Positions 36,293 through 44,925 are shown, counted from the first letter of the stretch. The stretch: 64,000 nucleotides of DNA from Chitinophaga skermanii (GCF_003259335.1 NZ_QLLL01000005.1:248001-312000), one strand, 5' to 3'. The notes: a model not told the origin generated them from the sequence alone. Program-made: numbers and translations.

Positions 36293-37384
36293 ATGGATTT
36301 TAAAGATGAAATTAAACGCTTCGGCGATAAAGTCGAGAAACTTAAAAACCAAGTGCTCACAGAAGAAGCTACTAAAAACGCTTTCATTATGCCCTTCATT
36401 AAAGTTTTGGGCTACGATGTGTTTGATCCGTTTGAAGTAATGCCGGAATTTATTGCCGATATCGGTATTAAAAAAGGGGAGAAGGTCGACTATGCAATTC
36501 TGAAAGAAGGACATCCTTCCATTCTTATCGAATGCAAACACTGGGGTGAAAGCCTTGATCCACATAACTCGCAACTCTTTAGATATTTCCATACTACGGC
36601 TGCTAAGTTTGGGTTATTATCGAACGGTATCACATACCGCTTTTACACCGATCTCGTAGAACCCAATAAAATGGACGAAAAGCCATTCTTCGAATTTAAT
36701 GTAACGGATATAAAAGACAATCAAATAGAAGAACTAAAGAAGTTCCACAAATCGTATTTCAATATAGAAAATATCCAAACTACAGCGAACGAGTTAAAAT
36801 ATATGAACGAACTCAAAGCGCTGATTAACGTGGAGTTTCAAAACCCTTCTGAACCTTTTGTAAAACTATTTGCTAAACAAATCTACCGGGGTATGTTAAC
36901 CGCGAAAGTGGTGGAACAACTGGGGGCCCTCACGAAAAAATCTATTCAACAATACATCAACGATCTTATTACTGAAAGGCTTACCGCTGCATTGAAGAAA
37001 GAGAATACTGCAGAACAAGCTGCCGATAAAGAAACCCCAATCACACCCATAGCCGAAGAAAAAGTAGTAGTGGAAACCACTGAAGAGGAAATAGAAGGCT
37101 TCCTGATTGTAAAAACCATTCTTCGTCAAAAGATTAAGCCGAGTAGGGTCGTGTATAGAGATGCCCAATCCTATTTCGCCATCTTACTCGATGATAATAA
37201 TAGAAAAACTATCTGCCGATTGTATTTCAATACCTCCAAAAAATACATTGGCATTTTGGATGAACAAAAGAAAGAAACTCGCACAGAGCTAGCTAGCATC
37301 GATGATATTTTCAAATTTGAAGAAGCTTTGCAGAAAACAGTGGAGTGGTATGATGCAGAGAAGGTGCCGACAGCGACTAACTAA
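36293..37384 (+). CDS. HsdR N-terminal-domain (PD-(D/E)XK) nuclease-like protein
   Basis: A 363-residue protein. Residues about 1-170 match the type I restriction enzyme R-subunit N-terminal nuclease domain: EATKNAFIMPFIKVLGYDVF, then KVDYAI and the catalytic ILIECKHWG (Asp, Glu-x-Lys). The rest has a helical region and a C-terminal domain (ETTEEEIEGFLIVK onward) often found after this domain. No helicase, HsdS or HsdM is nearby, so it is not a complete type I system. An in-frame ATG at 36227 would add 22 residues. Convergent with the tRNA-Ser element that begins 67 bp downstream. Confidence 0.78.
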   Translation: MDFKDEIKRFGDKVEKLKNQVLTEEATKNAFIMPFIKVLGYDVFDPFEVMPEFIADIGIKKGEKVDYAILKEGHPSILIECKHWGESLDPHNSQLFRYFHTTAAKFGLLSNGITYRFYTDLVEPNKMDEKPFFEFNVTDIKDNQIEELKKFHKSYFNIENIQTTANELKYMNELKALINVEFQNPSEPFVKLFAKQIYRGMLTAKVVEQLGALTKKSIQQYINDLITERLTAALKKENTAEQAADKETPITPIAEEKVVVETTEEEIEGFLIVKTILRQKIKPSRVVYRDAQSYFAILLDDNNRKTICRLYFNTSKKYIGILDEQKKETRTELASIDDIFKFEEALQKTVEWYDAEKVPTATN

Positions 37385-37416
37385 ATAGAATGCAAAGTAA
37401 ACCGGCTAAAAAGCAA

Positions 37417-37451
37417 AAGGAGCTATTTCTTCATGAAATAACTCCTTTTTT
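37417..37451 (+). terminator. Intrinsic terminator after the HsdR-N gene
   Basis: Arms AAGGAGCTATTTC and GAAATAACTCCTT, a 13-bp stem with one mismatch, then six T residues. It ends exactly at the left attachment repeat. Confidence 0.85.
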
Positions 37452-37483
37452 GCTTGCGGAAGAGAAGGGATTCGAACCCTTGA
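37452..37483. repeat. Left attachment repeat (attL)
   Basis: 32 bases identical to 47629-47660, covering the acceptor and T arm of tRNA-Ser on the minus strand. Identity stops on both sides. Confidence 0.92.
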
Positions 37484-37516
37484 TGAAAAGTCCTTTATTT
37501 ACTTGCTTTTCCAGAC
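37456..37516 (-). pseudogene. 3'-half remnant of tRNA-Ser(GGA)
   Basis: Read on the minus strand, the sequence has the anticodon-loop-like CTGGAAAA, a diverged variable arm and then the exact T arm and acceptor 3' strand of tRNA-Ser. The 5' half (acceptor 5' strand and D arm) is absent. It is probably the tRNA part carried by the element's attP or left from an earlier integration. Confidence 0.6.
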
Positions 37517-37636
37517 ATTACATATAAAATGCGACCCTAGGCCATACCTTTTGGTAAAAAAGAGCTGCTGAGTGATTGAAAATTGAATTATTCAAATTCA
37601 GGTTGAAAATACGAATTTGATCGTATTATGATGGTC

Positions 37637-37894
37637 TTATGCACAGGTTTTTCTGATAAAATCAGATATTTCCTGACAGACTGCCTTAGCCTGCCTAATA
37701 ATAGCCTCTTTTTCAGCGTTACTTAGAGCAGAGATTTTTTGGAACTCTAAAATTTTGTCCTTTTGCCTCATTTTACGATAGAATGTAGGAGTACTCCAAT
37801 TACATTCCTCACAAACTTGATCCCTGAATGTGCTGGGAAACTTAATAAACGAGGTATGTAACTATTACAGGAGATTAATTTCTGTTTTACCCAT
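37637..37894 (-). pseudogene. Small putative DNA-binding protein interrupted by two stops
   Basis: Reading from ATG at 37894 gives MGKTEINLL, then TAA and TAG, and continues in the same frame with LHTSFIKFP, FRDQVCEECNWSTPTFYRKM and LSNAEKEAIIRQAKAVCQEI to a TAA at 37637. The frame is clean for 75 codons after the stops. CAA and CAG (Gln-Gln) are the simplest ancestors. The STPTFYRKM part looks like a short helix-turn-helix. It could still be translated from an internal start (Met in RKMRQKD), but most of the protein would be lost. Confidence 0.55.
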
Positions 37895-37898
37895 AGTA

Positions 37899-38393
37899 TT
37901 AGATTAATTCTTCAAATAACAGATTTAAAATTTCATCAGCAGTATGATCCCCTGCTATCTGCGTAATACCCCAATAATGGTTTCCCATGTAATCAAGAAC
38001 AACCTGATCGAAGTTTATAAGTTCTTTGGCCAGCCAGTAAGGAACTAATAACCAGTAAAAGATATACCTATTGTCTGCCACAGCACTTTTCAGGGCTTTT
38101 ATATCAGATTCCAGTTTCTCAATACTTTGCTGCAACTGTTCTGAATTATCCACAACTCTGTCAGCTTTCTTCCTACTGAGTATATCTTCATGATCCTCAA
38201 TGTATTCAGTCAGCAGGGCCAAAGTTGCAACCTGTGTGCGCCCAGAGGAGAATTTGATTGTGAATTCTTCAGCATTATGAATATGTAAGTCCTCTTTATT
38301 GCCATCCAGTATATTATCAATTAATACAGTCTGGTCGATCAATAGTGACTTATTTAGAAATTCCTGGAATTTTGCAACTCTTTCATTTGTCAT
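37899..38393 (-). CDS. Hypothetical element protein
   Basis: A 164-residue protein starting MTNERVAKFQEFLNKSLL. A central coiled-coil-like helix (VVDNSEQLQQSIEKLESDIK) is followed by a semi-hydrophobic stretch (RYIFYWLLVPYWLAKELINF). No family recognised. Open and uninterrupted, unlike its neighbours. Confidence 0.55.
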   Translation of the reverse strand: MTNERVAKFQEFLNKSLLIDQTVLIDNILDGNKEDLHIHNAEEFTIKFSSGRTQVATLALLTEYIEDHEDILSRKKADRVVDNSEQLQQSIEKLESDIKALKSAVADNRYIFYWLLVPYWLAKELINFDQVVLDYMGNHYWGITQIAGDHTADEILNLLFEELI

Positions 38394-38456
38394 AAATGTA
38401 TTGGTTTAAAATAGCAATAGCCCACTGCCATAAAGGAAATGAGCTATTGAATGAAT

Positions 38457-38487
38457 AAAAAAAGCCACCTGAGTTAATCAGATGGCT
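38457..38487 (-). terminator. Intrinsic terminator (minus strand)
   Basis: On the minus strand the stem AGCCATCTGA / TCAGGTGGCT (one G-T pair) has a 5-base loop and seven following T residues. It ends the transcript of the small gene at 38514-38672. Confidence 0.8.
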
Positions 38488-38513
38488 GCTATTGTGAGTT
38501 TTTTAAACTTATG

Positions 38514-38672
38514 TTACTTAGGCAATTTTACTCCTTTCAGCGCCTCATTTACTTTGGCCTGTTTCTCAGGAGCAATTTTCTTTAAGTCAATTCCAGAACT
38601 TTTGTCATCTATAATCAGATTGACTTCCTGCTGAAATAAACTGCTGTTGTATTTGATGATTTTCTTTGCCAT
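38514..38672 (-). CDS. Small hypothetical element protein (52 residues)
   Basis: Starts MAKKIIKYNSSLFQQEVNLI, followed by DDKSSGIDLKKIAPEKQ and a Lys-rich end. It lies between the DUF6934-like gene and a good terminator on the same strand, which supports expression. No family recognised. Confidence 0.5.
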   Translation of the reverse strand: MAKKIIKYNSSLFQQEVNLIIDDKSSGIDLKKIAPEKQAKVNEALKGVKLPK

Positions 38673-38682
38673 AACAGTAAAT

Positions 38683-39125
38683 TTATAGCTTTCTTTTGAT
38701 TAAAAGACCTGTAATAGATATATTTTTCCTGAAAGGAATAATGCCATTATCAGTTTGACAATAGATTTCAAATTTGGAAGATAATTCCTCTAAATTAAGT
38801 CCTATGGCCATTCTGTATAGTCTGGTTCTCCCATTGGTACTACCAGTAAAGAAAATGTATCTTTCTGGATGCCTGTTTAAATAGCTTATTCAGCAGCATA
38901 AGCTACAGTTGCTAATACCTTATTTCTATCCCCATTATCACTTACAGAAAAATCGTTGATTTCTCCATCCACATCTATATCTCCCAAAACAAGATTATAA
39001 ACCTCAGCATATTCTGTAGGTATAAATGCTATCCTTTTGGGTATTACTTTATAGCCAATGCTGAAGAACTCAAATATAGTGTAGTTATCCCTTATGTACA
39101 GGTCTTTGTACACTTCATATTGCAT
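38683..39125 (-). pseudogene. DUF6934-like protein, frameshifted
   Basis: The first part starts MQYEVYKDLYIRDNYTIFEF and runs to LATVAYAAE, then a stop at 38886. A second frame continues directly with YLNRHPERYIFFTGSTNG, RTRLYRMAIGLNLEELS and ends with KRKL at 38683. Together they make one ~147-residue protein of a family I recall as DUF6934. Loss of one base in the run at the junction (about 38886-38890, GAA then TAA) explains the break. No in-frame start exists for the second part. Confidence 0.6.
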
Positions 39126-39253
39126 GCTGTGGATTAAGTAAATGAATAAAAAAGGCCAGCCTGAAAAGACCAGCCATTCTGTTTTTTGTGGAACTAAAAA
39201 AGGCCAGATATAGATATATCCAGCCATTACTTACTAACCCTTGTTCTATGTAA

Positions 39254-40237
39254 TCAACTTAAAAACCAGCTATGACGCTGATTCCCTAATGCAAATTTTA
39301 TCTGTTCAGTGAATTGATAAGCATTTAAAGACCTATCCAGAAAAGTATCGATGTAGGAACTTTTATTAGCACCAGTAAACAGATTGTATAACCTCCATAA
39401 GTTGATACTACCATCATCAGACCTACAGAAAGATTCATCTTTGTAGTAGTCTTTACAGATAGCAGAAATCTGTGTATCACCAAATTGTAGAGGATAAATA
39501 TCAGCTTTAACTTGTGCTGGCAGATAATTGTACAGCTTACATCTTCCAATAAGCTGCACAAACTGCCTTTCTGTAAGCTGATAATTTGCGAGGGATTTTA
39601 ATTGTGCAATTTGTCTGGCTGCATCATGCTGTTGAAGTAGGCAGTATATGGCATTTTGTAATTCCTGCATATTCCTAACTGTCAAATCAGCTTTAAACCC
39701 ATCTGTGGATACGCACAAGTTGGTACAAACCTTATTCTGGAAGCCAATAAATACTTTGAAATGTTCATCTGCTCCTTTCTTGTTAGAAAGATTGTCCAAT
39801 GAATAGGCTTTAACTCCTCCAATGGTCAGGTTTAACCTGTTTCCTGCTACATCAGTAGAAATGGTAGGTACTTCGATGATAAAAGCCATCCTTTCATAAT
39901 ACAGCGTCTTTTCATGCTCTAACAGGTCTTTTGCAGCCTTATCTTTTGCCTCTGGTATTCAGCCCTTGATTGGGTGAGATAATCTGATAGTGGGGCTTAA
40001 AATAGTTTCCCCTTTGAATAGATCAGTGATTATCTCTGTTGTAGCGTCAATGAAGTCGCAATGAGAAATTAAAGGTTCATTATCCTTCGCAAAGCAAGGA
40101 ATCGTGTGATCTTTCCTGATTTCCTGAAATGAAAATTCTTCTGTATTAGCTTGTAGGAATGGTTTCGCAGTAGATACTTCTGCATAATCAATATAAGTTC
40201 TACTATGTTGAAGTGCCATAAGTTCAGTATGTAGCAT
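39254..40237 (-). pseudogene. DUF3871-like element protein with an in-frame TGA
   Basis: The reading frame from ATG at 40237 gives 92 residues ending LSHPIKG, then TGA (39959-39961), and continues in the same frame with IPEAKDKAAKDLLEHEKT and MAFIIEVPTI to 39254. The rest includes NRLNLTIGGVKAYSLDNL and FIGFQNKVCTNLCVSTDGF, which I recall as DUF3871, common on Bacteroidota plasmids and integrated elements. The TGA is one C-to-T change from CGA (Arg). An internal ATG at 39889 could give a shortened 211-residue product. Confidence 0.65.
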
Positions 40238-40265
40238 GTGTGATTTTTTTAACTTTTGCAGAAAA

Positions 40266-40302
40266 AAAGAAAGGCAAATCCTTTACAGGACTGCCTTTCT
40301 TT
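40266..40302 (-). terminator. Stem-loop after the 96-residue gene
   Basis: Eleven-bp stem AAAGAAAGGCA / TGCCTTTCTTT with a 15-base loop. On the minus strand it is followed by T-rich sequence; it ends the transcript from 40634. Confidence 0.65.
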
Positions 40303-40343
40303 TGAATAGATGATTGATGTAATTGAGAATGATGATGCCTGAA

Positions 40344-40634
40344 TCAAGGCTCATATTCATACCTGTGTGTGAGTGTTACAACCTCTCCTGTAGCTGGAAT
40401 TGCGTATTCGTAAGCAGCACATTCTTTTTTGACGATTGTACCTGATATTTGCTTTCCAATCATGAGCTTTGCAGTTGCTTCATCCAGTCTGGTAGGCATT
40501 TTACATTTTTTTATGTCCACATAGAACTTACCTGAATTGGATTGAAAAACTTCTATATTCCCAACCAGTTCAAAGTTTATAAACTGTTTCCCATCCCCAC
40601 TTTGAGCGAGGTAATAATTTTTGATAGTAAGCAT
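40344..40634 (-). CDS. Hypothetical element protein (96 residues)
   Basis: Starts MLTIKNYYLAQSGDGKQFIN and is probably beta-rich, with FYVDIKKCKMPTRLDEATAK and GKQISGTIVKKECAAYEYAI. No known family recognised. Uninterrupted. It may belong to the same minus-strand unit as the DUF3871-like gene, although a terminator lies between them. Confidence 0.5.
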   Translation of the reverse strand: MLTIKNYYLAQSGDGKQFINFELVGNIEVFQSNSGKFYVDIKKCKMPTRLDEATAKLMIGKQISGTIVKKECAAYEYAIPATGEVVTLTHRYEYEP

Positions 40635-40863
40635 CGTGAGAAAGTATTTTTGAATTAAAAAATTGATTTATGGCAAATGGGGAATACTGTGCAACCCCCA
40701 AAATTAGGCTGGGGATGAGTGATGGGGTGGCCATTATATTAATACGATTATGCCATATATTTTAATAGGAAGTAAAAAATTGGCTGGTGAAATTTTTTGC
40801 TGAATAGTGGCTATAAGAGCATATGGTTATATTTATGTATATTCCCAATATAATCCTGAATCA

Positions 40864-41416
40864 TGACCTTGAAGGAATTACTGATAAGCAACCCAGACAG
40901 GCATTTAACTTATGTAGAGTATTTAACAACAGAGGAATGGGATAGTAAAAGAAATGAAATGAAATAATTACAAGAGATGGGTATCTTTGTACGAATTGTA
41001 ATAAAGCAGCTACATTTTATCTTAAGAATTTTAATTCTCCTACGAAATATCACTTCTGGAATATTGCTGAACAAGAGAATAGAATCATCCCTTTAAAAAG
41101 TGCAGAGAAATCACACTTAATCCATGCTGATAAGGCTTATCATTTAGAAGTACATCACAAGAAATATATAATTAACAGATTACCCTGGGAATATAATAAT
41201 GATGACCTGATTACTTTTTGCAATCACTGCCATGCTGAATTCCATCAGAATAATAAGGTGGCTGTGTATAGTGAATTTGGTCTAACTATGCTAGAATATG
41301 AAATATGTGATAGATGTAATGGATATGGTTATTTACCAGAGTATAACCATATGCAAAATTGGATTTACTTTAAATGTAATGGAGAACGATATCTTAAATC
41401 TTTAATTAGAGAGTAG
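40864..41416 (+). pseudogene. HNH endonuclease, frameshifted at a GAAAT tandem repeat
   Basis: The start MTLKELLISNPDRHLTYVEY reads through WDSKRNEMK to a stop at 40966. Removing one GAAAT unit gives KRNEIITRDGYLCTNC and an open frame to TAG at 41414. That frame has the HNH motif LEVHHKKYIINRLP, NNDDLITFCNHCHAEFH and three paired-Cys motifs (CTNC, CNHC, CDRC). The gene is on the opposite strand to its neighbours. In the present state the nuclease domain is not in frame with the start. Confidence 0.7.
40951..40965 (+). repeat. Pentanucleotide repeat (GAAAT)x3
   Basis: Three perfect GAAAT copies inside the HNH gene near codon 30. Two copies would restore the reading frame, so slippage could switch the gene. 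Confidence 0.9.
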
Positions 41417-41430
41417 GCAATAACTTAAAC

Positions 41431-41835
41431 TCAGATTTTAAAATTGACAGAAGGTAAAAGTACAGTTCCGATGCCAGCTTTAAGTGTCAATGATGAAACA
41501 TGTTCTCTTATGAAGGGATATATAATTGCGGGTGCATTTACTTTTTTAAAAGCTTCTTCTGATAAAACTGCATCTCCTGCCTTTTCAAATAGCCCAACCA
41601 TTTTAATTCTTATTTGAAACGCAATTTCTTCATTCTGTACTGCTTTGAATTCCAATGTCATGCTGACAGTAAATTTACTCTCACTTACTTCCTCATCGGA
41701 TACTTCGTTTTCAATTGAGATTTGATTGTCAAATCCTCCCTCATTAAAAGAAATATGGGGTTGGCGAGAAAAAGTTGATTCAACCAAAAAAATATTATCA
41801 ATTTTATAACCAGATCCTTTTTGTTGTTGTTCCAT
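41431..41835 (-). CDS. SecB-like chaperone
   Basis: A 134-residue protein with the SecB layout: four predicted beta-strands (ESKFTVSMTLEFKAVQNEEI, FQIRIKMVGLF) and the C-terminal IIYPFIREHVSSLTLKAGIG, then LLPSVNF, which matches the SecB helix and its closing Pro-x-Asn-Phe. SecB-like proteins outside the Sec pathway act in toxin-antitoxin-chaperone systems, where they protect the antitoxin. It is the last of three tightly spaced genes (8 bp from the previous stop). Confidence 0.68.
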   Translation of the reverse strand: MEQQQKGSGYKIDNIFLVESTFSRQPHISFNEGGFDNQISIENEVSDEEVSESKFTVSMTLEFKAVQNEEIAFQIRIKMVGLFEKAGDAVLSEEAFKKVNAPAIIYPFIREHVSSLTLKAGIGTVLLPSVNFKI

Positions 41836-41843
41836 ATAATTTT

Positions 41844-42413
41844 TTAAGCAGCCATTGTAAAATCATCGTCAATAAATACTTCACTGTTCCTGTCATCTGA
41901 TCTTGGTGACAGAACAATATTAACAATATTTTGATAGTCTAAATTGAACTCTGTTTTACTAAAGCTTACTTTAAATGATGTGTCACAAGACTTTATTAGT
42001 GCAGAAAAATTAGGCAGCTCTACTAATTCCGTAATGCTGGGGAAAAGTATGTCCGTAGCTTTAAACTTGTCCAGATAAAAGGAAACTTTTTCTGAAAAAT
42101 GGAAATCTAAAATAGTATACTCAGCGATTTTATTCCATTCAAGTTGTGGGTTAGTTACTTTTAAGGAGGAATCTGAAGATATGAATGCAATATCTTCTAA
42201 TTCGTACCTGCCTTTAAATTCCAAGGATATTGGTATCCAAGCATTGTCTAGCTCCTTATTATTATAATATTCATAAATAGGAGTCAATTCCACAATATGG
42301 GTATTGATGGATTCATTAAATTCATATTTTATTGTAATATATTGAAATTCAGAGGCTAATTTTTCCAAATTTTCCTTAATGAATTCAACAGGAATATCGT
42401 GAATATTAGACAT
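41844..42413 (-). CDS. Hypothetical protein of the HEPN/SecB-like cassette
   Basis: A 189-residue protein starting MSNIHDIPVEFIKENLEKLA. One N-terminal helix is followed by a beta-rich body (YITIKYEFNESINTHIVELT, AWIPISLEFKGRYELEDIAF) and an acidic end with FIDDDFTMAA. No family recognised. Five bases separate it from the HEPN gene stop and eight from the SecB-like start, so it belongs to the same unit. As the middle gene it could be the chaperone's client or an antitoxin; this is inference. The frame can be extended to 42470, but that overlaps the upstream gene. Confidence 0.6.
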   Translation of the reverse strand: MSNIHDIPVEFIKENLEKLASEFQYITIKYEFNESINTHIVELTPIYEYYNNKELDNAWIPISLEFKGRYELEDIAFISSDSSLKVTNPQLEWNKIAEYTILDFHFSEKVSFYLDKFKATDILFPSITELVELPNFSALIKSCDTSFKVSFSKTEFNLDYQNIVNIVLSPRSDDRNSEVFIDDDFTMAA

Positions 42414-42417
42414 TGTT

Positions 42418-42822
42418 TTAAATTTTGTTAACGAGAGTTGCAATGCTTTGAGCTTTATTGAGAGCCTCATGTACCTCTTCTTGGGCTATAAATTCGTCAG
42501 AGTAATCAGCTTTTTCTCTCAGCTTTTTTAATTCAGGAAAGTGCTTTTGATACCATTTGTAGTCCTCCATATTTACTTTCGCTATTTCAATTCCTATCAA
42601 TTTTGATGCCTGCAAATGCGTCCCCGTATTATTGTTTTTTGTATCTGCAATAAATTGTGCCTTATCATATTTCTTTTTTGTAAATAATACGTGCAACAGA
42701 TTCTGCAAACAATAATAAAAAGAACAATGTACACTACTACAGTATATATGTTTGTCTATCAATAGCTTTGCAGAAATGAGATTTTGATTTGCTTTTTCTT
42801 TAAAACTTGGTGCATTACTCAT
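42418..42822 (-). CDS. HEPN-like domain protein
   Basis: A 134-residue all-helical protein: MSNAPSFKEKANQNLISAKL, SSVHCSFYYCLQNLLHVLF, a THLQASKLIG segment and the end LKKLREKADYSDEF with EEVHEALNKAQSIATLV. This order (lysine-rich first helix, HCSxYYxLQ helix, TH segment, LRxxADY) fits the HEPN superfamily. The canonical R-x4-6-H ribonuclease motif is not evident, so activity is uncertain. First gene of a three-gene unit. The frame extends to 42891, but ATG at 42822 is the natural domain start. Confidence 0.65.
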   Translation of the reverse strand: MSNAPSFKEKANQNLISAKLLIDKHIYCSSVHCSFYYCLQNLLHVLFTKKKYDKAQFIADTKNNNTGTHLQASKLIGIEIAKVNMEDYKWYQKHFPELKKLREKADYSDEFIAQEEVHEALNKAQSIATLVNKI

Positions 42823-42983
42823 GTAGTTCTTAAGTAACCGTATTGAAAAAAGGGATAATATTTTTGGGAATTCACGCAACAATAATAACAAAACTTTTTA
42901 TAAAAACCCCAAAAAATATATAAAGGTTTAAAAAATCATTTAAAATCCCCTTAAAAGACAGCTTATTCACTTCGTAATTAATT

Positions 42984-43148
42984 ATGTTAATAGTACAAAA
43001 TAATAATGCAATTAAATGGCAGTTTCATGAATTGTTTCAGGATCAGTGCAAAAAGAAAATGTTACTTCAGAATCCTATATTTAAAAACGCTTTGGATGCA
43101 ATCAAGATTATAAAATTTATAGGAACTATTAATAGTTTTTTTGATTAA
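42984..43148 (+). CDS. Small hypothetical ORF (54 residues)
   Basis: Starts MLIVQNNNAIKWQFHELFQD, Lys-rich in the middle, ending IGTINSFFD. It lies on the plus strand 160 bases from the divergent HEPN gene, and two short palindromes follow. Possibly a small regulator; it could also be a chance ORF. Confidence 0.3.
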   Translation: MLIVQNNNAIKWQFHELFQDQCKKKMLLQNPIFKNALDAIKIIKFIGTINSFFD

Positions 43149-43458
43149 AAGTGATAGGGTATCACCGAATTGGCAAGAGAGCTCTTGTTTTTCTATTTAC
43201 ACATTTTGAAATTCGATAGATTATCTTCGATTTATTCCTCCAAAAAAAGAAACGATTAAGATTTTTTTCAATGCTATTTGCAATGAAATTCATCTAATTT
43301 AATTTTGTTTCCACAAATTTTAAAAAGACTGTTCAATATGGGATTTGCCCAACAGTCGAGAGGATTTTATTAATCACCTTAAACGAAAAAATTATGAAGA
43401 AAATTTAATGCCCACAGTCAGCTATAACATATAAGCTGATTGTAAAATCGTTATTGAA
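43149..43458. other. AT-rich non-coding stretch before the replication-like gene
   Basis: No gene seen. Contains three dyads: GTGATA/TATCAC at 43151-43165, CAAGAG/CTCTTG at 43174-43187, and GACTGTT/AACAGTC at 43327-43357. Lying directly upstream of the polymerase-like gene it is a possible control or replication origin region of the element. Confidence 0.35.
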
Positions 43459-44916
43459 ATGAATCAATTCAATTTCTTGATTCCTGAAAACCTTGATTTA
43501 GACGAGATAATCAAGAACAACCCCATTGTTGACTTTAAGAGCTTTAATAGAGAAAAACTGCTCTATGTCTTACACCTTCTGGCAGATATTCCATCGAATA
43601 ACAAAGATTTGGCAAATGAGGAGGGCTATGTACCCATTAATGCTGAAATCCTTAAACAGTGGATAAATAAGGGGTATTCGCGCTACCTGAAATACTTAAT
43701 TGATGCTGGAATTATTGAGACAGATAATCAGTTTGTTGTAGGATTGAAGTCAAGAGGGTACAGGTTTTGCCCTGTTTACCAACAGCCATTAAAATCAATT
43801 CCTGTTACTAATTCCATCCTGCTAAAAAAGATGGCTAAACGAAATCAGTCAATTTCAGCAGAGTTAACTATAGATGAATTACCTAATGGAATTGATTTGC
43901 CTGCCATTGCAAGAAAATATTTGCCAATTGAAAGATGGTACAATACTGGTGGGCTGAAAATTAATGATAAGGCTGCCCATTCATACAATGCTGAACAGTT
44001 TCTACTAAAGAAATCAGATCGCTCAAAATGGGATAAAACTGTTTCTGCAAGAGGATTTGAATGGAAAAACCCATTTATACAGTATTTAGGGGGGGATTCC
44101 AATATTGAAAAAATTAAAAATGGCCAGTTTAACGCGCATTTTGATAAAAATGTGTTTAGATACCATTCTGCTTTGACTTCCTGCAAAAGAGAGATCAGAA
44201 ATATCATTACCTATGATGGTGAAAGGTTGGTTGCTATTGATTTATCCAATAGCCAACCCACACTGCTTACCTTACTATTGGATCATGAATTCTGGTTGAA
44301 TGAATCGAAGGGAGGAAAATTGAATTCTTCAGATATTCCTTACCTATTCATTAATCCAATATTCTCTACCAACAACCCATTTACCAATTTCATTACTCTG
44401 GTAAAAAAGGCCCAGAATAATAGAATAACAGAAGGGGGTGAGTTGTGGAATTATTATAGAATGGTGGGAAGTGGAAATTTCTATTATGAATTTCGCCAGT
44501 TACTTAAAGAAAAGATGGGATCAAATTATGCCACGAATGATAAAGTAAAACCAATGCTATTTACTGATAACAGATTTATTGGTCAGAAAGGAGCCAAGCC
44601 CAAAAGGATTTTCAGAAATTTGTTTCCCACCATATACGAAATAACTTCTCGCATAAAAAAACATGGGGCTAAGAATTTGCCAATTTTGTTGCAGCGAATT
44701 GAAAGTTACATTATGTACCATAAGGTTGTACCTTGAATAACAAGAGAAAGAGGTTATTTACCCATCTTTACACTGCATGATTCAATGGTTACATTAGTGG
44801 GGCATGAAGATTATGTAGAAAATGTAATGAAATAGGAATTTGGCAAATGCTTGGGCTTTTCTCCCCATTTTAAACGAGAGTATTGGAGTGAAGAAGTGCT
44901 GAAAATTGCAGCTTAG
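43459..44916 (+). pseudogene. Replication / family A polymerase-like protein with two in-frame stops
   Basis: A 485-codon reading frame. Residues 1-425 are open and include ERLVAIDLSNSQPTLLTLLL, which resembles motif A of family A polymerases. TGA at 44734 then interrupts the frame, which continues with ITRERGYLPIFTLHDSMVTL (motif C-like His-Asp), meets TAG at 44833 and ends at TAG 44914 after FGKCLGFSPHFKREYW. TGA is one C-to-T step from CGA (Arg), TAG from CAG (Gln). Without the motif C region the product is expected to be inactive. Confidence 0.6.
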
Positions 44917-44925
44917 GTTTAATAT

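Noticed and set aside
37637-44916. Stop-codon recoding or readthrough as an explanation for in-frame stops in the element
   Set aside because: TAA, TAG and TGA are all involved, two occur back to back, neighbouring genes use the same stops normally, and two other genes have frameshifts. Decay is simpler.
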